DNA from: Hypericum androsaemum
Lineage: Eukaryota > Streptophyta > Magnoliopsida > Malpighiales > Hypericaceae
Direction: 5' to 3'
Assembly (NCBI GenBank): GCA_963995505.1
Contig: OZ023184.1
Coordinates: 3,658,001-3,722,000, forward strand
Length of the DNA: 64,000 bases
Shown here: positions 47,719 through 58,854 of the stretch, one piece after another
Position numbering within the stretch: position 1 is the stretch's first letter
Layout: every line of letters begins with the position of its first letter
The notes under the pieces: model-generated
Databases searched by the model: none
Seen by the model: only the letters and a program-made list of their open reading frames with translations
What the model was told of the DNA's origin: nothing
Program-made: the position numbers and the translations under genes

Positions 47719-48663
47719 GTTAAGAGTACATATGATGCAGCAAAGTTGGCACAACTATTTATTGATCAGATTGTTCGACTGCATGGAGTTCCTGTCTCGA
47801 TAGTTTCTGATCGAGGGACACACTTTACATCTCAATTTTGGAAGAAGTTTCAAGATGCCATGGGTACTCGTCTGGATTTGAGTACAGCTTTCCATCCCCA
47901 AACAGATGGACAGTCAGAACGAACAATCCAAATATTGGAAGATATGATGCGAGCATATGTGATAGATTTTAGAGGAGGTTGGGAACTGTATTTGCCTTTG
48001 ATGGAGTTTGCCTACAATAATAGTTACCAAGCTAGTATTCAGATGGCACCTTATGAGGCATTGTATGGAAGGAAGTGCAGGTCACCGATATGTTGGGATG
48101 ATGTTGGTGAGAAGCAGCATTTGAGTCTAGAACTCTTGCAGGAGACAGTTGATAAAATTAAGGTGATCCGGGAAAGATTAGTGACAGCTCAGAGTAGACA
48201 GAAGTCATACTCAGATAAAAGGAGAAAAGATATTGAATTTGAAGTGGGTTCCAATGTATTTCTAAAGGTGTCTCCAATGAAAGGGATTATGAGATTTGGA
48301 AAGAAGGGTAAGTTGAGTCCAAGATATGTGGGACCATTTGAGATCCTAGAAAGAGTTGGTCGAGTGGCTTATCGGCTGGCATTACCACCCTCCCTCTCAC
48401 ACGTACACCCAGTGTTTCATATTTCAATGCTTAGAAGATACCTGCATGATTCTTCACATGTGCTAGATCAGCCAAGTGTGGAATTTCAGGATGATCTCAC
48501 CTACGAAGAGCGACCTTTACGGATATTGGATAAACAAGAGAGAAATCTCAGGACTAAAGATCTTCCATTTGTGAAAGTGGAGTGGCAAAATCATTCTCCC
48601 GCTGAGGCTACATGGGAGTTAGAGGAGGATATGCGAGGAAAGTATCCACATCTATTTGTGTAA
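47719..48663 (+). pseudogene. Gypsy integrase C-terminal part with chromodomain-like end
   Basis: The frame is open from before 47719 (VKSTYDAAKLAQLF) to the stop at 48661-48663. It contains the second Asp region SIVSDRGTHF, the Glu region FHPQTDGQSERTIQILEDMMR, the GPF/Y-type LSPRYVGPFEILERVG, and the C-terminal segment LPFVKVEWQNHSPAEATWE typical of degenerate chromodomains in Tekay/Del elements. It completes the polyprotein that begins at 31810. The missing link is about 13 residues of integrase core. Without the first catalytic Asp it cannot act alone. Confidence 0.92.
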
Positions 48664-48724
48664 CCCTGTAAGTGCTTCATACCTTCAGTAAATTCGGGGA
48701 CGAATTTTAATAAGGGGGGAGAAT

Positions 48725-51037
48725 TGTGATATATTGAAAATGATCGGATGGAATAAAGGGTATTCTAGTGTGCTATCGTTATGTGATATGATTTTGGAGG
48801 TGTTTCTAGATATCATTTAGTCTCATTAGGATTCTAGTTCAACTATAACAAAGTCTAGTCAAATTGTTTCCAAGTTTGATGAATTTGGTTGGACAATTTC
48901 GGACAGAATGACCTTTGTTCAGTTAAATGAGCATATCTTTCTCAATTTTGCTCCGATTACTACAAAAGAATATGATCTAAAAACTATACACATGAGGCTA
49001 TAATTTATCTGTTGATAATATTTTCCAAAAAGTAACGGAAGTTAGTGAAAAATGGGATTCAAATGGCTGAATTCTGATTGGGCCACATGGAAAGTGGAAC
49101 CAATCACAAACTAACACTTGTCTTCATTACAAATTGACACAAGGGCCTTTATGGAGGGATGCTTATCTATTGAAGGAGCTTATAAGATATGGAAATATCT
49201 AGAAAAAGGTGGAAACAAAAGGCAAAAAGGTCTCAAACCCGAAATAGAAGAGAAAGAGGAGAGAGAGAGAGCAAGAAGAAAGAGAAAGGAATAGGGGAAG
49301 AAAGAACAGCTTGGTAAGCTATTTTTTACTCAGATTCGGAATTTTATATCTTCATGAAAGTTGTAGAGGACTCAAATATCTTTCTAAAGATATATTATAT
49401 GTTCTATTTGGATCAAAGAATCATCGGAAAATCAGTTCCGAACTACAGACTGATTACTATAATTCTCAATCGAGCGTGTGTCAGAATAAGTGCTTGGTAA
49501 GCATACTTAGACTCCGAATTGGACTTTAGTTCCTTCTTACAGATTGTAGAAGACTTGAGTAGCTTTCTAACGCCATATCCTACGCCCTATTTGGATGAAG
49601 GGTTTGTCTTAAAAGCTCTACCAAAAGTCAGGTTGATAGTTTGGGTTCGGTATTGAAGGGGGACCAAGAGTAAACGTTGGGTAAGTTGATTCTTTGGAAT
49701 TCTATGTTGATTTTTGAACTCTAAGTTATCAAGAACTACAGGGGAGTTTGAGTACAATGGATAAATAGATCGAGTTTTATGTGGTATCTACCGAAGTTAG
49801 AAGCGGTTGAGCTTATTGCGTGTTTGGTGTGTAACTTGGTGGGGGAAGTGAGGAATTGACCTCATTTTATGTTGGAAATTATTGTACAGAGCATATAAGG
49901 CTTCTTCACAACTTGGAAGATCGGTTGAAGGTTAAGGTGAAGGGAGGATAAGACTCGGAAATTAGCACCATTGAGGAATACTCGTTTGTGTAAGCGGATA
50001 GAACATGATAGATTGATTTTGTTTGGTGCATGTGCATGTTTCAGACCTTGATTATGTGCGTCTCATACATATGGAGTTTGTTCATAAAGTTGTCATGTGC
50101 TTAAGTGACATGTTTGATCATGTTTGGATTGGTTGGTGACATATGTGGTATATGTGTGTGTGGCCGGCTAGAGTGTATGTGTTGCTAGCTTGGGGCCAAT
50201 TTGTGAGGTTGTTACATGTCCATATGTATTGGATGTGGTCTTGGACCTTTGATTGTGTGATGAATATGTTGTGTTATTTTTGGTGAGAAATGGACAGGTT
50301 TTTCGTGCTAACCGGGGATGTTAGCCTATGTGCACATAGACTGGGGATATCCTAGTTACTACTATAAACTTAGTATATGATTATGGAAAGGAGATTTTGA
50401 TGGCCATGTTGATGTCCCTGCGCTGGAGAGGAAGTGGCCCGACTAAATCTGTCTATAGCTCACCGTTTGTTGACTATTTTTATGTGTGTGATCATATGGT
50501 TAGCATGCATTTTTGTGGTCTTATCTGATGTTGAACATAGTTAAGCTCTGTTTCACCCACTTGTATCTGACTCAATCAATATGTTATGTTCTATCTTCTT
50601 ACTAAGTATTTCAAAACACTTACCCCTTACTAATCCATCTCAGGTTCCGAGCTATCCTAGTTTGTCTTGGGTTCTGGAGTCTGTGGTGCATGCCCATCTC
50701 TTTCCTTCCAGGGCTACTCTTTGAGGTCTCCGGAATATGCTGACTTTTGTACACCCGTGTAGATGCTCCGTAGTGGTTTTTAGATACTAGATCCTGGTCT
50801 ATGTTTGTTTTGATCATGTATCATCAGGGAACTTGTTTAGATTTTTGGTGATGGTTCTTATATCATCTTTGTATATCTTATCCTTTGAGGGGCATGTTTA
50901 TATGACTTAACTTTGTGTTGGTTTCAATAGGTTGATTAACTTTATGTTATGTTTTGAGGCTGGCTAGATCTATATTTTGTTGTTTGTATTTTTGTGAGGT
51001 CTAGCGCCGGTCACCGACCTTAAGTTGGGTCATGACA
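48725..51037 (+). repeat. 3' LTR of the Gypsy element
   Basis: It starts TGTGATATATTG after a purine tract (aataaggggggagaat) and ends GGTCATGACA, 2,313 bp. It pairs with 31970-34280. High similarity of the two LTRs implies a fairly recent insertion. Confidence 0.93.
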
Positions 51038-52632
51038 GTTGCCCCGAACAAGAACATAAAGTATGCAAACTGGTCAAGTCACTGTACGGACTGAAACAGG
51101 CACCGAAATAGTGGCATGAGAAATTTGATAGAAAAATGATGTCAAATGGCTGTAAAATCAATGAGTATGATAAATGTGTATACATTAAAGGTACACCTGA
51201 TGGTTACATAATTGTATGCATGTATGTAGACGACATGCTAATCATGGAAAGCAGTAATGATCTTATCGTAAAAACTAAGAACATGTTAAATAACAACTTT
51301 GACATGAAAGATATGAGTCTAGCTGACGTCATACTAGGGATTAAAATCTCTAGGACGACTGTTTTTCCCAGCAGGATTTTGGATGTAGGAGTTTGGTCCA
51401 TTTATCTCTGGTTTCATCTAAAGAAGTACACCTCGCACGCCTTGTGGCTTCTGTGCTTTACAGCTAACATGCAGCTTTTCATGATCAGCCCACAATTAGT
51501 TGCCAGTTGGGGGATCCCACGGCAGCTACCAACTTGAAATGAGTCATTCAGGACGGTCCTGGATGGTACACCATTGATTATACACGGGACAGACCGTGTA
51601 TATTTAGTCCTGGAATGAGTCATTCAGGACGGTCCTGGATGGTACACCATTGGATATACATGGGATAGATCGTGTATATTTGGTCATGGAATGAGTCATT
51701 CAGGACGGTCCTGGATGGTACACCATTGGATATATATGGGACAGATCATTGAATATACACGGGACATACTATTTTATCCGACTCCTTTTATCCCGGGACG
51801 ATCTCCATGAGACCATTTTATCATAACTGAGTGGACTATTATATCATAACTAGGTAAACCATTTTATCCTCCAGGATGGTCAATTGTCTTGTCACAATCT
51901 CACTATGTTGAGAATGTACTCAAGAAATTCGAAGCTTTTGACAAACTTTCAGCTAAGACTCCGGTAGACCTGAGTCTACACTTAGCTAAAAATAGAGAGG
52001 ACCTCGTATCTCAGCTGAAATATGCAAGGATCATTGGGAGCCTGATGTACTTAACAAATTGTACACGCTCTGATATTGCTTATTCAGTTAGCAAGCTTAG
52101 TAGATTCACAAGTAATTCAGGAACGGATCCCTGGCTAGCTCTGGAAAGGGTTCTAAAGTATCTAAAATATACTTTGAACTATGGTATATTATATACGAGA
52201 TATCCAGCTGTATTGGAAGGATACAGTGATGCAAATTAGATATCGGACACTAAAGACTCCAAATTTACTAGTGGCTACGTGTTCACCATAGGTGGAGGAG
52301 CTGTATCCTGGAAATCCTCTAAACAAACGTGCATAGCTCGATCCACTATGGAGTCGGAGTTTATAGCACTAGACAAAGCTAGGAAAGAAGCTGAATGACT
52401 TAGAAACTTCCTAGAGGACATTCCTTGTTCGAACAAGCCTGTTCCTCCTGTATTGATACACTGTGATAGCATGTCAGCAATAGGGAGAGCTCAAAGTACT
52501 ATGTACAATGGTAAGTCTCGACACATCCGTAGGAGACATAACACCGTTAGACAATTGATCTCAAGTGGAGTAATAACGATTGACTATGTGAAGTCCAAGG
52601 ACAACATAGCTGATCCTTTGACAAAGGAATAA
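51038..52632 (+). pseudogene. Copia 2 RT and RNase H, broken
   Basis: RT has an early stop (caggcaccgaaatag, 51108-51110), then YVDDMLIM (about 51223) and [12 protein letters not shown], after which an unrelated 534-bp insertion breaks the frame. It resumes at [12 protein letters not shown] (51889), has a TAG in YSDAN* (52237-52239) and a TGA after KARKEAE (near 52396), and ends with SKDNIADPLTKE at about 52632. RNase H motifs ARSTMESEF and HCDSMSAIG remain visible. No function is expected. Confidence 0.9.
51355..51888. repeat. Insertion in Copia 2 containing a 76-bp tandem repeat of the ggacggtc family
   Basis: Units begin aatgagtcattcaggacgg at 51538, 51614 and 51690 (76-bp period). They are followed by accattttatcataactgag-type repeats like those at 11891-12157. 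The ends relative to the RT frame lie near 51355 and 51888, with no obvious TIR or TSD. Confidence 0.8.
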
Positions 52633-53235
52633 ATAGAGATCAAATGTACAATGCAGTAAGGGAAATGGGGTTAAAACTCACACATTAAAGAATGTGCATA
52701 GCGGTAATTCAACCATGATGAGTGGAGATCCCACAAACTTGGTTTAATGAGACAACTAAGTTATGGATGATTCAGATGATTACTTGGAACCCTTCCCATT
52801 CTCAGAAGCTGTTCAAGTACGAACCTGCAGAGGTGTGGTAAAGTTAAGTATCTACGTTTTTAATGATTCTTATACCAGAAAAAGGTAGAGTATGGCAGGA
52901 TACTCTTGATAGGAGATCACCTATATAAGTGTGAAGTGAGGTCGCTTCAAACAGAATAAACACTTATGAATCCAAGATAAGGTCCATGGCCGAAACGGAC
53001 AAAATGTGAGAACCAAAGGATATTAGAGATATCATTGTGTAAATGTTATTATCTTGTTTTAACATAAAAAGCTGACCAGTTCAAGACATCGCGTTCACTG
53101 AGCAGCAAGTAAATCCGATAGCATTATACTAGGAAAGGTTCAAAGTCGTAAGCTACCTTCCTCGATGCAATGATAACTCGTCGAAACTTTTCTTAAAAGT
53201 GTCAGCATGCATTAATCATCATTCATGTGGGGAAT
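52633..53235 (+). other. 3' non-coding part of Copia 2
   Basis: It is alignable by eye with 25884-26427 of Copia 1 (for example gatcccacaaacttgg, ggagatcacctat) and ends in the purine tract catgtggggaat before the LTR. Confidence 0.8.
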
Positions 53236-53781
53236 TATTAGAATAAATACAAAATTAATACATTTGGTCCAAAAGTGGAAAGCCCAAGTGGTAGGCCCAA
53301 TTAGTGAAAATGGAAAGTGCGTTACCACATTGGAAAATTTTCTAATTTATAAGGAGAAGCTCCTTGTTAGCTAGAAAATTAGTTGACCACCTGGAAAGCC
53401 AACTCGAACCGTTGCGAGCGCACCATCCGAGCACGAGCACGAGCACGAGCATGCGCACGTGCGTGTGCGCATGGCGCATTGGACGCAGGTCGCAATGGGC
53501 GCTTTATGGCGCACTTCACACGTGCACAACGTCACGAGGAGCTGAGGAGCCTTAAAGTTTTGGCAAATTCCAGAAAATTCCAGAAGGGTCTCGAAGGAGT
53601 GCGAAAAGGTGCCTGCGCTCGGATGTTCGCCAAAGTGATACAAGCGGAGGGTTGTCTACCAAAGGGATCCAGAATGCCACCGAAGAGCCACGAGCGCAGC
53701 CAGCCAGCGTGCTAGCCGAACGGACGCGCCCCTTCAGAGTACCTACCTTCCTCCCATCCAACGCCTATAAATTCGGATACT
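53236..53781 (+). repeat. Truncated 3' LTR of Copia 2
   Basis: It starts TATTAGAATAAATAC (the terminal TG is mutated) and matches the Copia 2 5' LTR through the GC-rich middle, with (gagcac)n at 53432-53452. It stops after cctataaattcgg, where the R1 repeat begins. Confidence 0.88.
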
Positions 53782-54142
53782 GACTATTATATTTCCATTA
53801 ATTCAAACTTGAATTTTTTTGGCTAAGCGAAAACAACTTTTCATATCTTCCATATTAAGATCTTAAATCTTAAATGAAATTTTAAATAGTTGTCTCTTTC
53901 CAAAAGCAGGTTCTTCCATTAATTTTTCTTAAACAATATCTTCCATATTAAGCTCTTTATATGTAAGGTATTATTTTAAACTTTCCATATAAAGAGCTAA
54001 TCCTTCCAATTTAATTTCTTTGACTTAATTGCAATACTTTCCTCCAAGAAACTTTATCTTTCACTTGTGAAATCTCTATATAGACGCGATCCTCTAAAAA
54101 AATCTCGATATAGACGTGTGTATTGGAAAGGAGGCTTTTAAG
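53782..54142 (+). repeat. R1: left copy of a 362-bp direct repeat
   Basis: It begins gactattatatttcc and ends cttttaag. It is about 98% identical by eye to R2 (56275-56636), with about seven differences. It directly abuts the cut end of the Copia 2 LTR and the LINE-derived segment. Confidence 0.93.
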
Positions 54143-56274
54143 ATCAGAAAGTTTCTCTGGTCTGGTTATTCTAACAAAAGCAAGTCTCCCATGGTTAAAA
54201 GGTCTACTGTCTCCTGTCCAAAAGCTTCAGGTGGGATGGGAATTGAAAAACAGGGGGAGAAAAATGAAAGTTTTTTGCTTAAATAGGCCTGGAGATTTCC
54301 TCGTGAAAGATAGTCATAGTGGGCTTAAGTGATTGCTAGTTTGAACAGTTTCACACATGTTTCCTCTAATGATCTTTCTACGACGAGAAGAAGTGGAATA
54401 TGGACTGATATTATTAAGGTGGTCTCTGGCTTGTCTAAAGTTGTGCAGATTTTCAGAAAGGGTTGCAAGCACGAGGTGGGTGACGTAAAAAAATTTAGAT
54501 TCTGGACTGAACCGTGGTGGAAGGAAGTTACACCTAAAAGACCAATTCTCACACTTTTCCTCTTTGAACAGGCTGGTGCTTCTGTCTTCGATTGCGGATG
54601 TTTGATTAGAGATGAATGGCATTGGAACCTCACTTGGAGGCGCCACCTTTTTGTATGGGAGGAGGAAAGCTTGGCTGCGCTCCAAGATCTTCTCTCCAAC
54701 TTTAGGCCTCGACTGGGAGTTGAAGATGTAATCATCTGGGAGCATGAAAAAATAATAGTTTCTGTACCAGATCGTTACATAACATGCTTTATGACAACCA
54801 ATTGACATATCTGCAGGCTGAATTAGCCCAACTTTGGAATGGACAGCTTCCTTATAAGGTTGAGGCATTCCTTAGGATCTTATTACAGGGTAAGCTGCCC
54901 ACCCGTGTGAATCTTATCAGGATGAATAGACTTCAAGCTTGCGATGTGCTTTGTCCTCTGTGTGAGACTTTTGATGAATCAAATGCCCACCTTTTTCTTC
55001 CTTGCAGTGTCTCCTGGTAGTTTTGGAATTCAATTGCTAAAAGAATAGGGGCTAGCTGGTGTATTAGTGGTGATGTGCTCTCCTTCTTTGCAAATTGGAG
55101 AGGCCTTATGAGGGGAGGAATGTTAGAGAAGGTCTGGTATGCACTTTTCGGGGCAATCAAGTGGGGTATCTGGAACTTGAGGAATCGCATGATCTTTGAC
55201 ACTGTTGTGTGCGACCGGGAGCTTCTTCTACATTTCATTCTCTAACGGACGAGAGAGTGGCTAATTTGATCTAATTCCATTAGAGACCTTCATGGTCAGG
55301 ACCTTTCGGTGTACTTGGATTCTTCAAAACAGGATGGATAGTTTAGTTTTTTAACCCCTGGGCTTGTCCAGAAGGTTGGGAGTTCCTGGATATCCATTGT
55401 TGTATATGTGTACATAATTCTCTTTTTTATAAAACCAGTTACTTATAAAAAAAATTATATTCACACAAAAAAAACTTGTAAGTTTTATATTCCAAAAACT
55501 AGCTTTAATAGAAGTTGATCGTGATAAACGACTTAGATTTTTTTGAAGGCAAAAGCTAGTACTTCATTAATTATAAGAGAGTCATACAAAAGTAGATCCT
55601 CCAGCATACTCAGAGGATAAGAGATTACATCGCCTAGTATGGTTTTTTGTCTAGCGGATTTAGCAAGCCAATTCGCAACAAGATTTGTGTTCCTAGGAAT
55701 GTACTCAAGCTTACACAAGGGTAAACTCAAAAGGGAAGTTTGGACTTCCAATGCCTTTAGCTCAATTTGCCAATCAATCACTTTTGAATCACGATTAAGA
55801 TATTCAACAAGCGATTTACAATCTGACTCCACCATGACTGCTTTCAGGGGGTAGACCTGTTTAGTCAAAACCACAGCAACTTCGATGGCAAACAATTCAG
55901 CCTCTATGGCTGTTGGAACTTTTATTGCCGCAGAACGCACGTGCACCATACTGCCAGAATGGTCTCTAGTAATGGCAGCCCACCCAGCATACGCCTTAGC
56001 AACAACCCACAAGCCGTCAATATTAACTTTGATGAAATCGTTATCAGGTAGTCTCTAGCAATGAGAGCTTACGATGCCTGCAGGGATAACAAGTCCCTTG
56101 AGACAAATGAATTCTGAAGCCTTGTGGGCTGCACTTTTCCAGCTGGTTATCAGATTTGGACGCTTTTCATCAAAGACAAATTGGTTCTTAGTCAACCAAA
56201 TTTGCCAAATAGTGAAGCACACCAAGTTGATGCATTCATGTTGGCCTTGGTCATCTACAACAGCTCCTTGAACC
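54143..56274. mobile_element. Duplicated LINE segment between R1 and R2
   Basis: About 2.13 kb nearly identical to 60006-62890, but with one instead of three 373-bp units. The plus-strand part (54143-55450) is the ORF2 C-terminal region of one LINE: IRKFLWSGYSNKSKSPMV then a zf-RVT, GKLPTRVNLIRMN...CPLCETFDESNAHLFLPC. The minus-strand part (56274-55490) is the RNase H end of a second LINE. The whole tail-to-tail pair was copied as a unit. Confidence 0.88.
55533..56012 (-). pseudogene. LINE RNase H domain (RVT_3), minus strand
   Basis: An open frame of 159 codons holds WAAITRDHSG, AIEAELFAIEVAVVL (Glu), MVESDCKSLVEYL (Asp) and YIPRNTNLVANWLAKSA, the plant-LINE type of RNase H. The first catalytic strand is upstream or decayed. 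It is the C-terminus of ORF2 without the rest, and the same segment at 62121-62660 has extra stops. Confidence 0.85.
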
Positions 56275-56636
56275 GACTATTATATTTCCATTAATTCAAA
56301 CTTTGAATTTTTTTGACTAAGTGAAAACAACTTTTCATATCTTCCATATTAAGATCTTAAATCTTAAATGAAATTTTAAATAGTTGTCTCTTTCCAAAAC
56401 CAGGTTCTTCCGTTAATTTTTCTTAAACAATATCTTCCATATTAAGCTCCTTATATGTAAGGTATTATTTTAAACTTTCCATATAAAGAGCTAATCCTTC
56501 CAATTTAATTTCTTTGACTTAATTGCAATACTTTCCTCCAAGAAACTTTATCTTTCACTTGTGAAATCTCTATATAGACGCGATCCTCTAAAAAAATCTC
56601 GATATAGACGTGTGTATTGGAAAGGAGGCTTTCAAG
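56275..56636 (+). repeat. R2: right copy of the 362-bp direct repeat, upstream of the peptide gene
   Basis: It ends 93 bp before the start codon of the cysteine-rich peptide gene and so probably overlaps its promoter. It includes tctctatatagacgcg at about 56568. R2 is taken as the native copy because it continues into the gene. Confidence 0.9.
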
Positions 56637-56729
56637 TTCTAATATAAGCCTAAAACACAAAAAGATCGACAATCAACTAAAGTGAATATATAGAATTCCT
56701 CTTGATATTCTACGTAATCATTAATTAAC

Positions 56730-57131
56730 ATGGCTATCAACAAGCTAGCTTTTCTGGTGATCGTGATTCTCGTCATCTCATGTTAGTTTGACCTCTATTC
56801 GAACCCTTATTTTTTGCATATGATCTTGTACTTGGCTTTCAATTTTTTTTGTTTAATCTCTTATTAGTGTTTTACAAAAATAAATTGACATGCTATTAAA
56901 TGTACCCTTGGGTTATAACAATAATAATCTATTACATGGATATACTAATAATCAATTTTATTGTGTTTAGATGCTGGGACAAAAGCTGAAACGTCTGAGA
57001 TACAATGCCACACACAGCAAGAGTGCATTAATTCACCTGTCTGTTCAAGAATTGTCTGTCCTGGCCCTGAATTTTGTCAATGCAACCCATCCCGTGGTTG
57101 TTTTTGTATCTCATGGACGCGTCGAGGTTGA
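56730..57131 (+). CDS. Secreted cysteine-rich (defensin-like) peptide, two exons: 56730-56781 and 56971-57131
   Basis: Exon 1 encodes a start MAINKLAFLVIVILVIS, a classic signal peptide core. The intron 56782-56970 begins gttagt, ends gtttag and lies in phase 1. Exon 2 encodes the rest of a 70-residue precursor. After likely cleavage near AGTKAE, the mature part has eight Cys spaced C-x5-C-x5-C-x4-C-x5-C-x-C-x5-C-x-C and ends TRRG. An intron after the signal-peptide region and a Cys-rich second exon is the usual plan of plant defensin-like genes; such peptides are secreted and serve in defence or cell signalling. The spacing is not that of the classical plant defensins, so subfamily and activity are unknown. 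A polyadenylation signal aataaa follows at 57213-57218. No defect is seen. Confidence 0.8.
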
Positions 57132-57894
57132 TCAACAAAATAGTCCATGTTTACTTTTATTATGTACATCGAGAGCGATGAAGTGTGATTCACCTCATTA
57201 ACGTTCTAGCACAATAAAGATTTGATTACTGATCTTCGATTTGAAGCTTCATACAATTCTGATTTATTGTTTGTTTACGTGTATGACATAATACGAATAT
57301 TTGTATGAGTTTCATGTTGGTTAGCATTTAGAGCTATTGTTGCGGGGAAAAGGGGTACAAGAATGTCAAGTAAACCCGAAACGGATCCGGAGTGGTCGTC
57401 TCAAGGTCGGCCTAACGGAGGGGAAAAAGATTTACAGACTAAGTCTAAGCTAAGAGAAAGATAGGGGGAAGGAAGATAGTTGTAGTTGTTTGTTGTGTTG
57501 GTGATATCGTTTTCCTTGCCCAAGTCCCCCATATATAGAACGCCTTGACCTAGGCCCTTGCCTTCAGAATAGGAAATTCCAAGCCGCCTCAAGACCTTCG
57601 GCTCCAAGTCAAAAACCGAGAAGTCCGCTTCAAGTAATTCATCCTTAATATAAAAAGATCTTCCCGGCTCATTATTGGAAAACATAACCCGACTTTTCAA
57701 AACAAAGAGATCCGCTACCCGAACAAGCAGGATAGACCGTGCGTTCCAAGCAACCTCGGCCGATATAAAATATTCCAGACGCCGACCAAATCTTGGAGAT
57801 CCCGTCCCAATATAGGAAAATCTTGACCACCGCCAACCTTATAGAATATTCTTTTTGAACGTCTCTGCCAAGCGAATGACCCAAAATCATGAAT
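57132..57894. other. Downstream flank of the peptide gene; unexplained minus-strand frame
   Basis: A 99-codon minus frame (57401-57700, starting MKSRVMFSNNEPGRSFYIKD) is open but unlike any family I know. It may belong to a retroelement gag-like or intergenic remnant. Confidence 0.35.
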
Positions 57895-58280
57895 TCGGCC
57901 TGGCGTTCTCAAGCCCAACATCCTCCAACCCGGCATTCTCCAATTGAGGCATTCACGAGGCCCAATGCCATGCGAGCGTTCGCTAACCCACCCCATGTGG
58001 GCAGGCGTTCTCAACCCAATACGGGTGTTTGCCCAGCCCAACACATATGAGCGTTCTCAGGCCTGAGTGCGGGCGTTCACCAGCCCAAGTGTGGGTGTTC
58101 TCAGGCCCGGAGGGGCGGTCGCCAACCTGGATGGGCGTTCTCAAGCCTGCACGGGCATTCGCTAACCCAAACGGGTGTTTGCCAACCCAAACAGACATTC
58201 TCAAGCCTAGACGGGCATTCTCAAGCTCGAACGGGTGTTCGCCAAGCCCAGACGAGCGTTCTCAAACTCCGAAACATTCT
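57895..58280. repeat. Degenerate 20-bp minisatellite
   Basis: About 18 units of consensus gggcgttctcaagcccgaac occur, most exactly 20 bp, alternating between ttctcaagcc and ttcgccaaccc variants. The copies from 58120 to 58260 are the most regular. Confidence 0.85.
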
Positions 58281-58849
58281 CTAAGCCCAACATTCTCTAA
58301 GAACGGGCATTCTCAACTTTACCTGCATTTTTTGCCTTCTTTTACTTCGATTCTAAAAATGTCATAAACTACAAAATTGTAGATTCACATCTTATCTATC
58401 TATTTAGACTTAAATCATCTCAATCAGAGGTCTGAGGCAGAATCTATGATTTTTCTACCAAAATATGATGGTCCTTGATGAGGCAACCAACACCAAAATT
58501 TGAAGCCTCGTTTTGACCCTCCTTCATGTATATTTAAGCAAGGCTCTTGAAATATAAGTTAGAAATCTACTTCTTGGCTTTCCATAGTAATAAGAATCAC
58601 TCCATTCTGATGTATGGGTAGAGTGTTACGACCAATTTCTCAAGGATGAACGTGGCTGCCTTAGTACCCACCATCTGCTTGTAGAAATGCCAATGCTCTC
58701 TTCCCTGACTTCGTGCTAGGCAAAAACTTCATGACATGGACCTCAAGCCAAAGCTCATCTCTAAAGACGTGGACCTCGTGTCAAACTTTGCTTCCATGAA
58801 CGCAAAATATTTGACCCCCAACAGCTATCAAACTGTATTCACACAGTTC
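58281..58849. other. Intergenic stretch before the LINE
   Basis: No gene recognised. A 71-codon frame from 58736 runs into the LINE start in another frame. Confidence 0.35.
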
Positions 58850-58854
58850 AGGGC

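Larger units (their letters stand above)
47719..51037 (+). mobile_element. Gypsy element, 3' part (integrase end and 3' LTR), on the plus strand
   Basis: It continues the integrase left off at 28073 in the opposite orientation and ends in the 3' LTR. The base after the LTR begins gttgc (51038-51042), the complement-matched partner of gcaac at 34281-34285. This proves a single insertion event for both halves. Confidence 0.92.
51038..53781 (+). mobile_element. Copia 2, 3' half (RT to truncated 3' LTR)
   Basis: It resumes the Copia 2 RT exactly at the Gypsy TSD: EGFV on the far half joins [20 protein letters not shown] here. It carries a foreign insertion at 51355-51888. The 3' LTR (from 53236) is cut at about 53781, where the 362-bp repeat begins, so its U5 end and TSD are lost. 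Confidence 0.9.

Noticed and set aside
56971..57201. 76-codon ORF beginning at ATG 56971
   Set aside because: It is the wrong phase of exon 2 of the cysteine-rich peptide gene. Joining to exon 1 in phase 1 gives a signal peptide plus eight Cys instead.
57401..57700. 99-codon minus-strand frame
   Set aside because: Open but unrecognised, without start context or homology I can name. Listed only as unexplained DNA.
57895..58280. CRISPR-like array
   Set aside because: Regularly spaced repeats are present, but there are no unique spacers; it is a continuous 20-bp minisatellite in a plant genome.
58029..58367. Repeat-rich ORFs over the minisatellite
   Set aside because: The frames exist on both strands only because the 20-bp unit lacks stops; no gene context.
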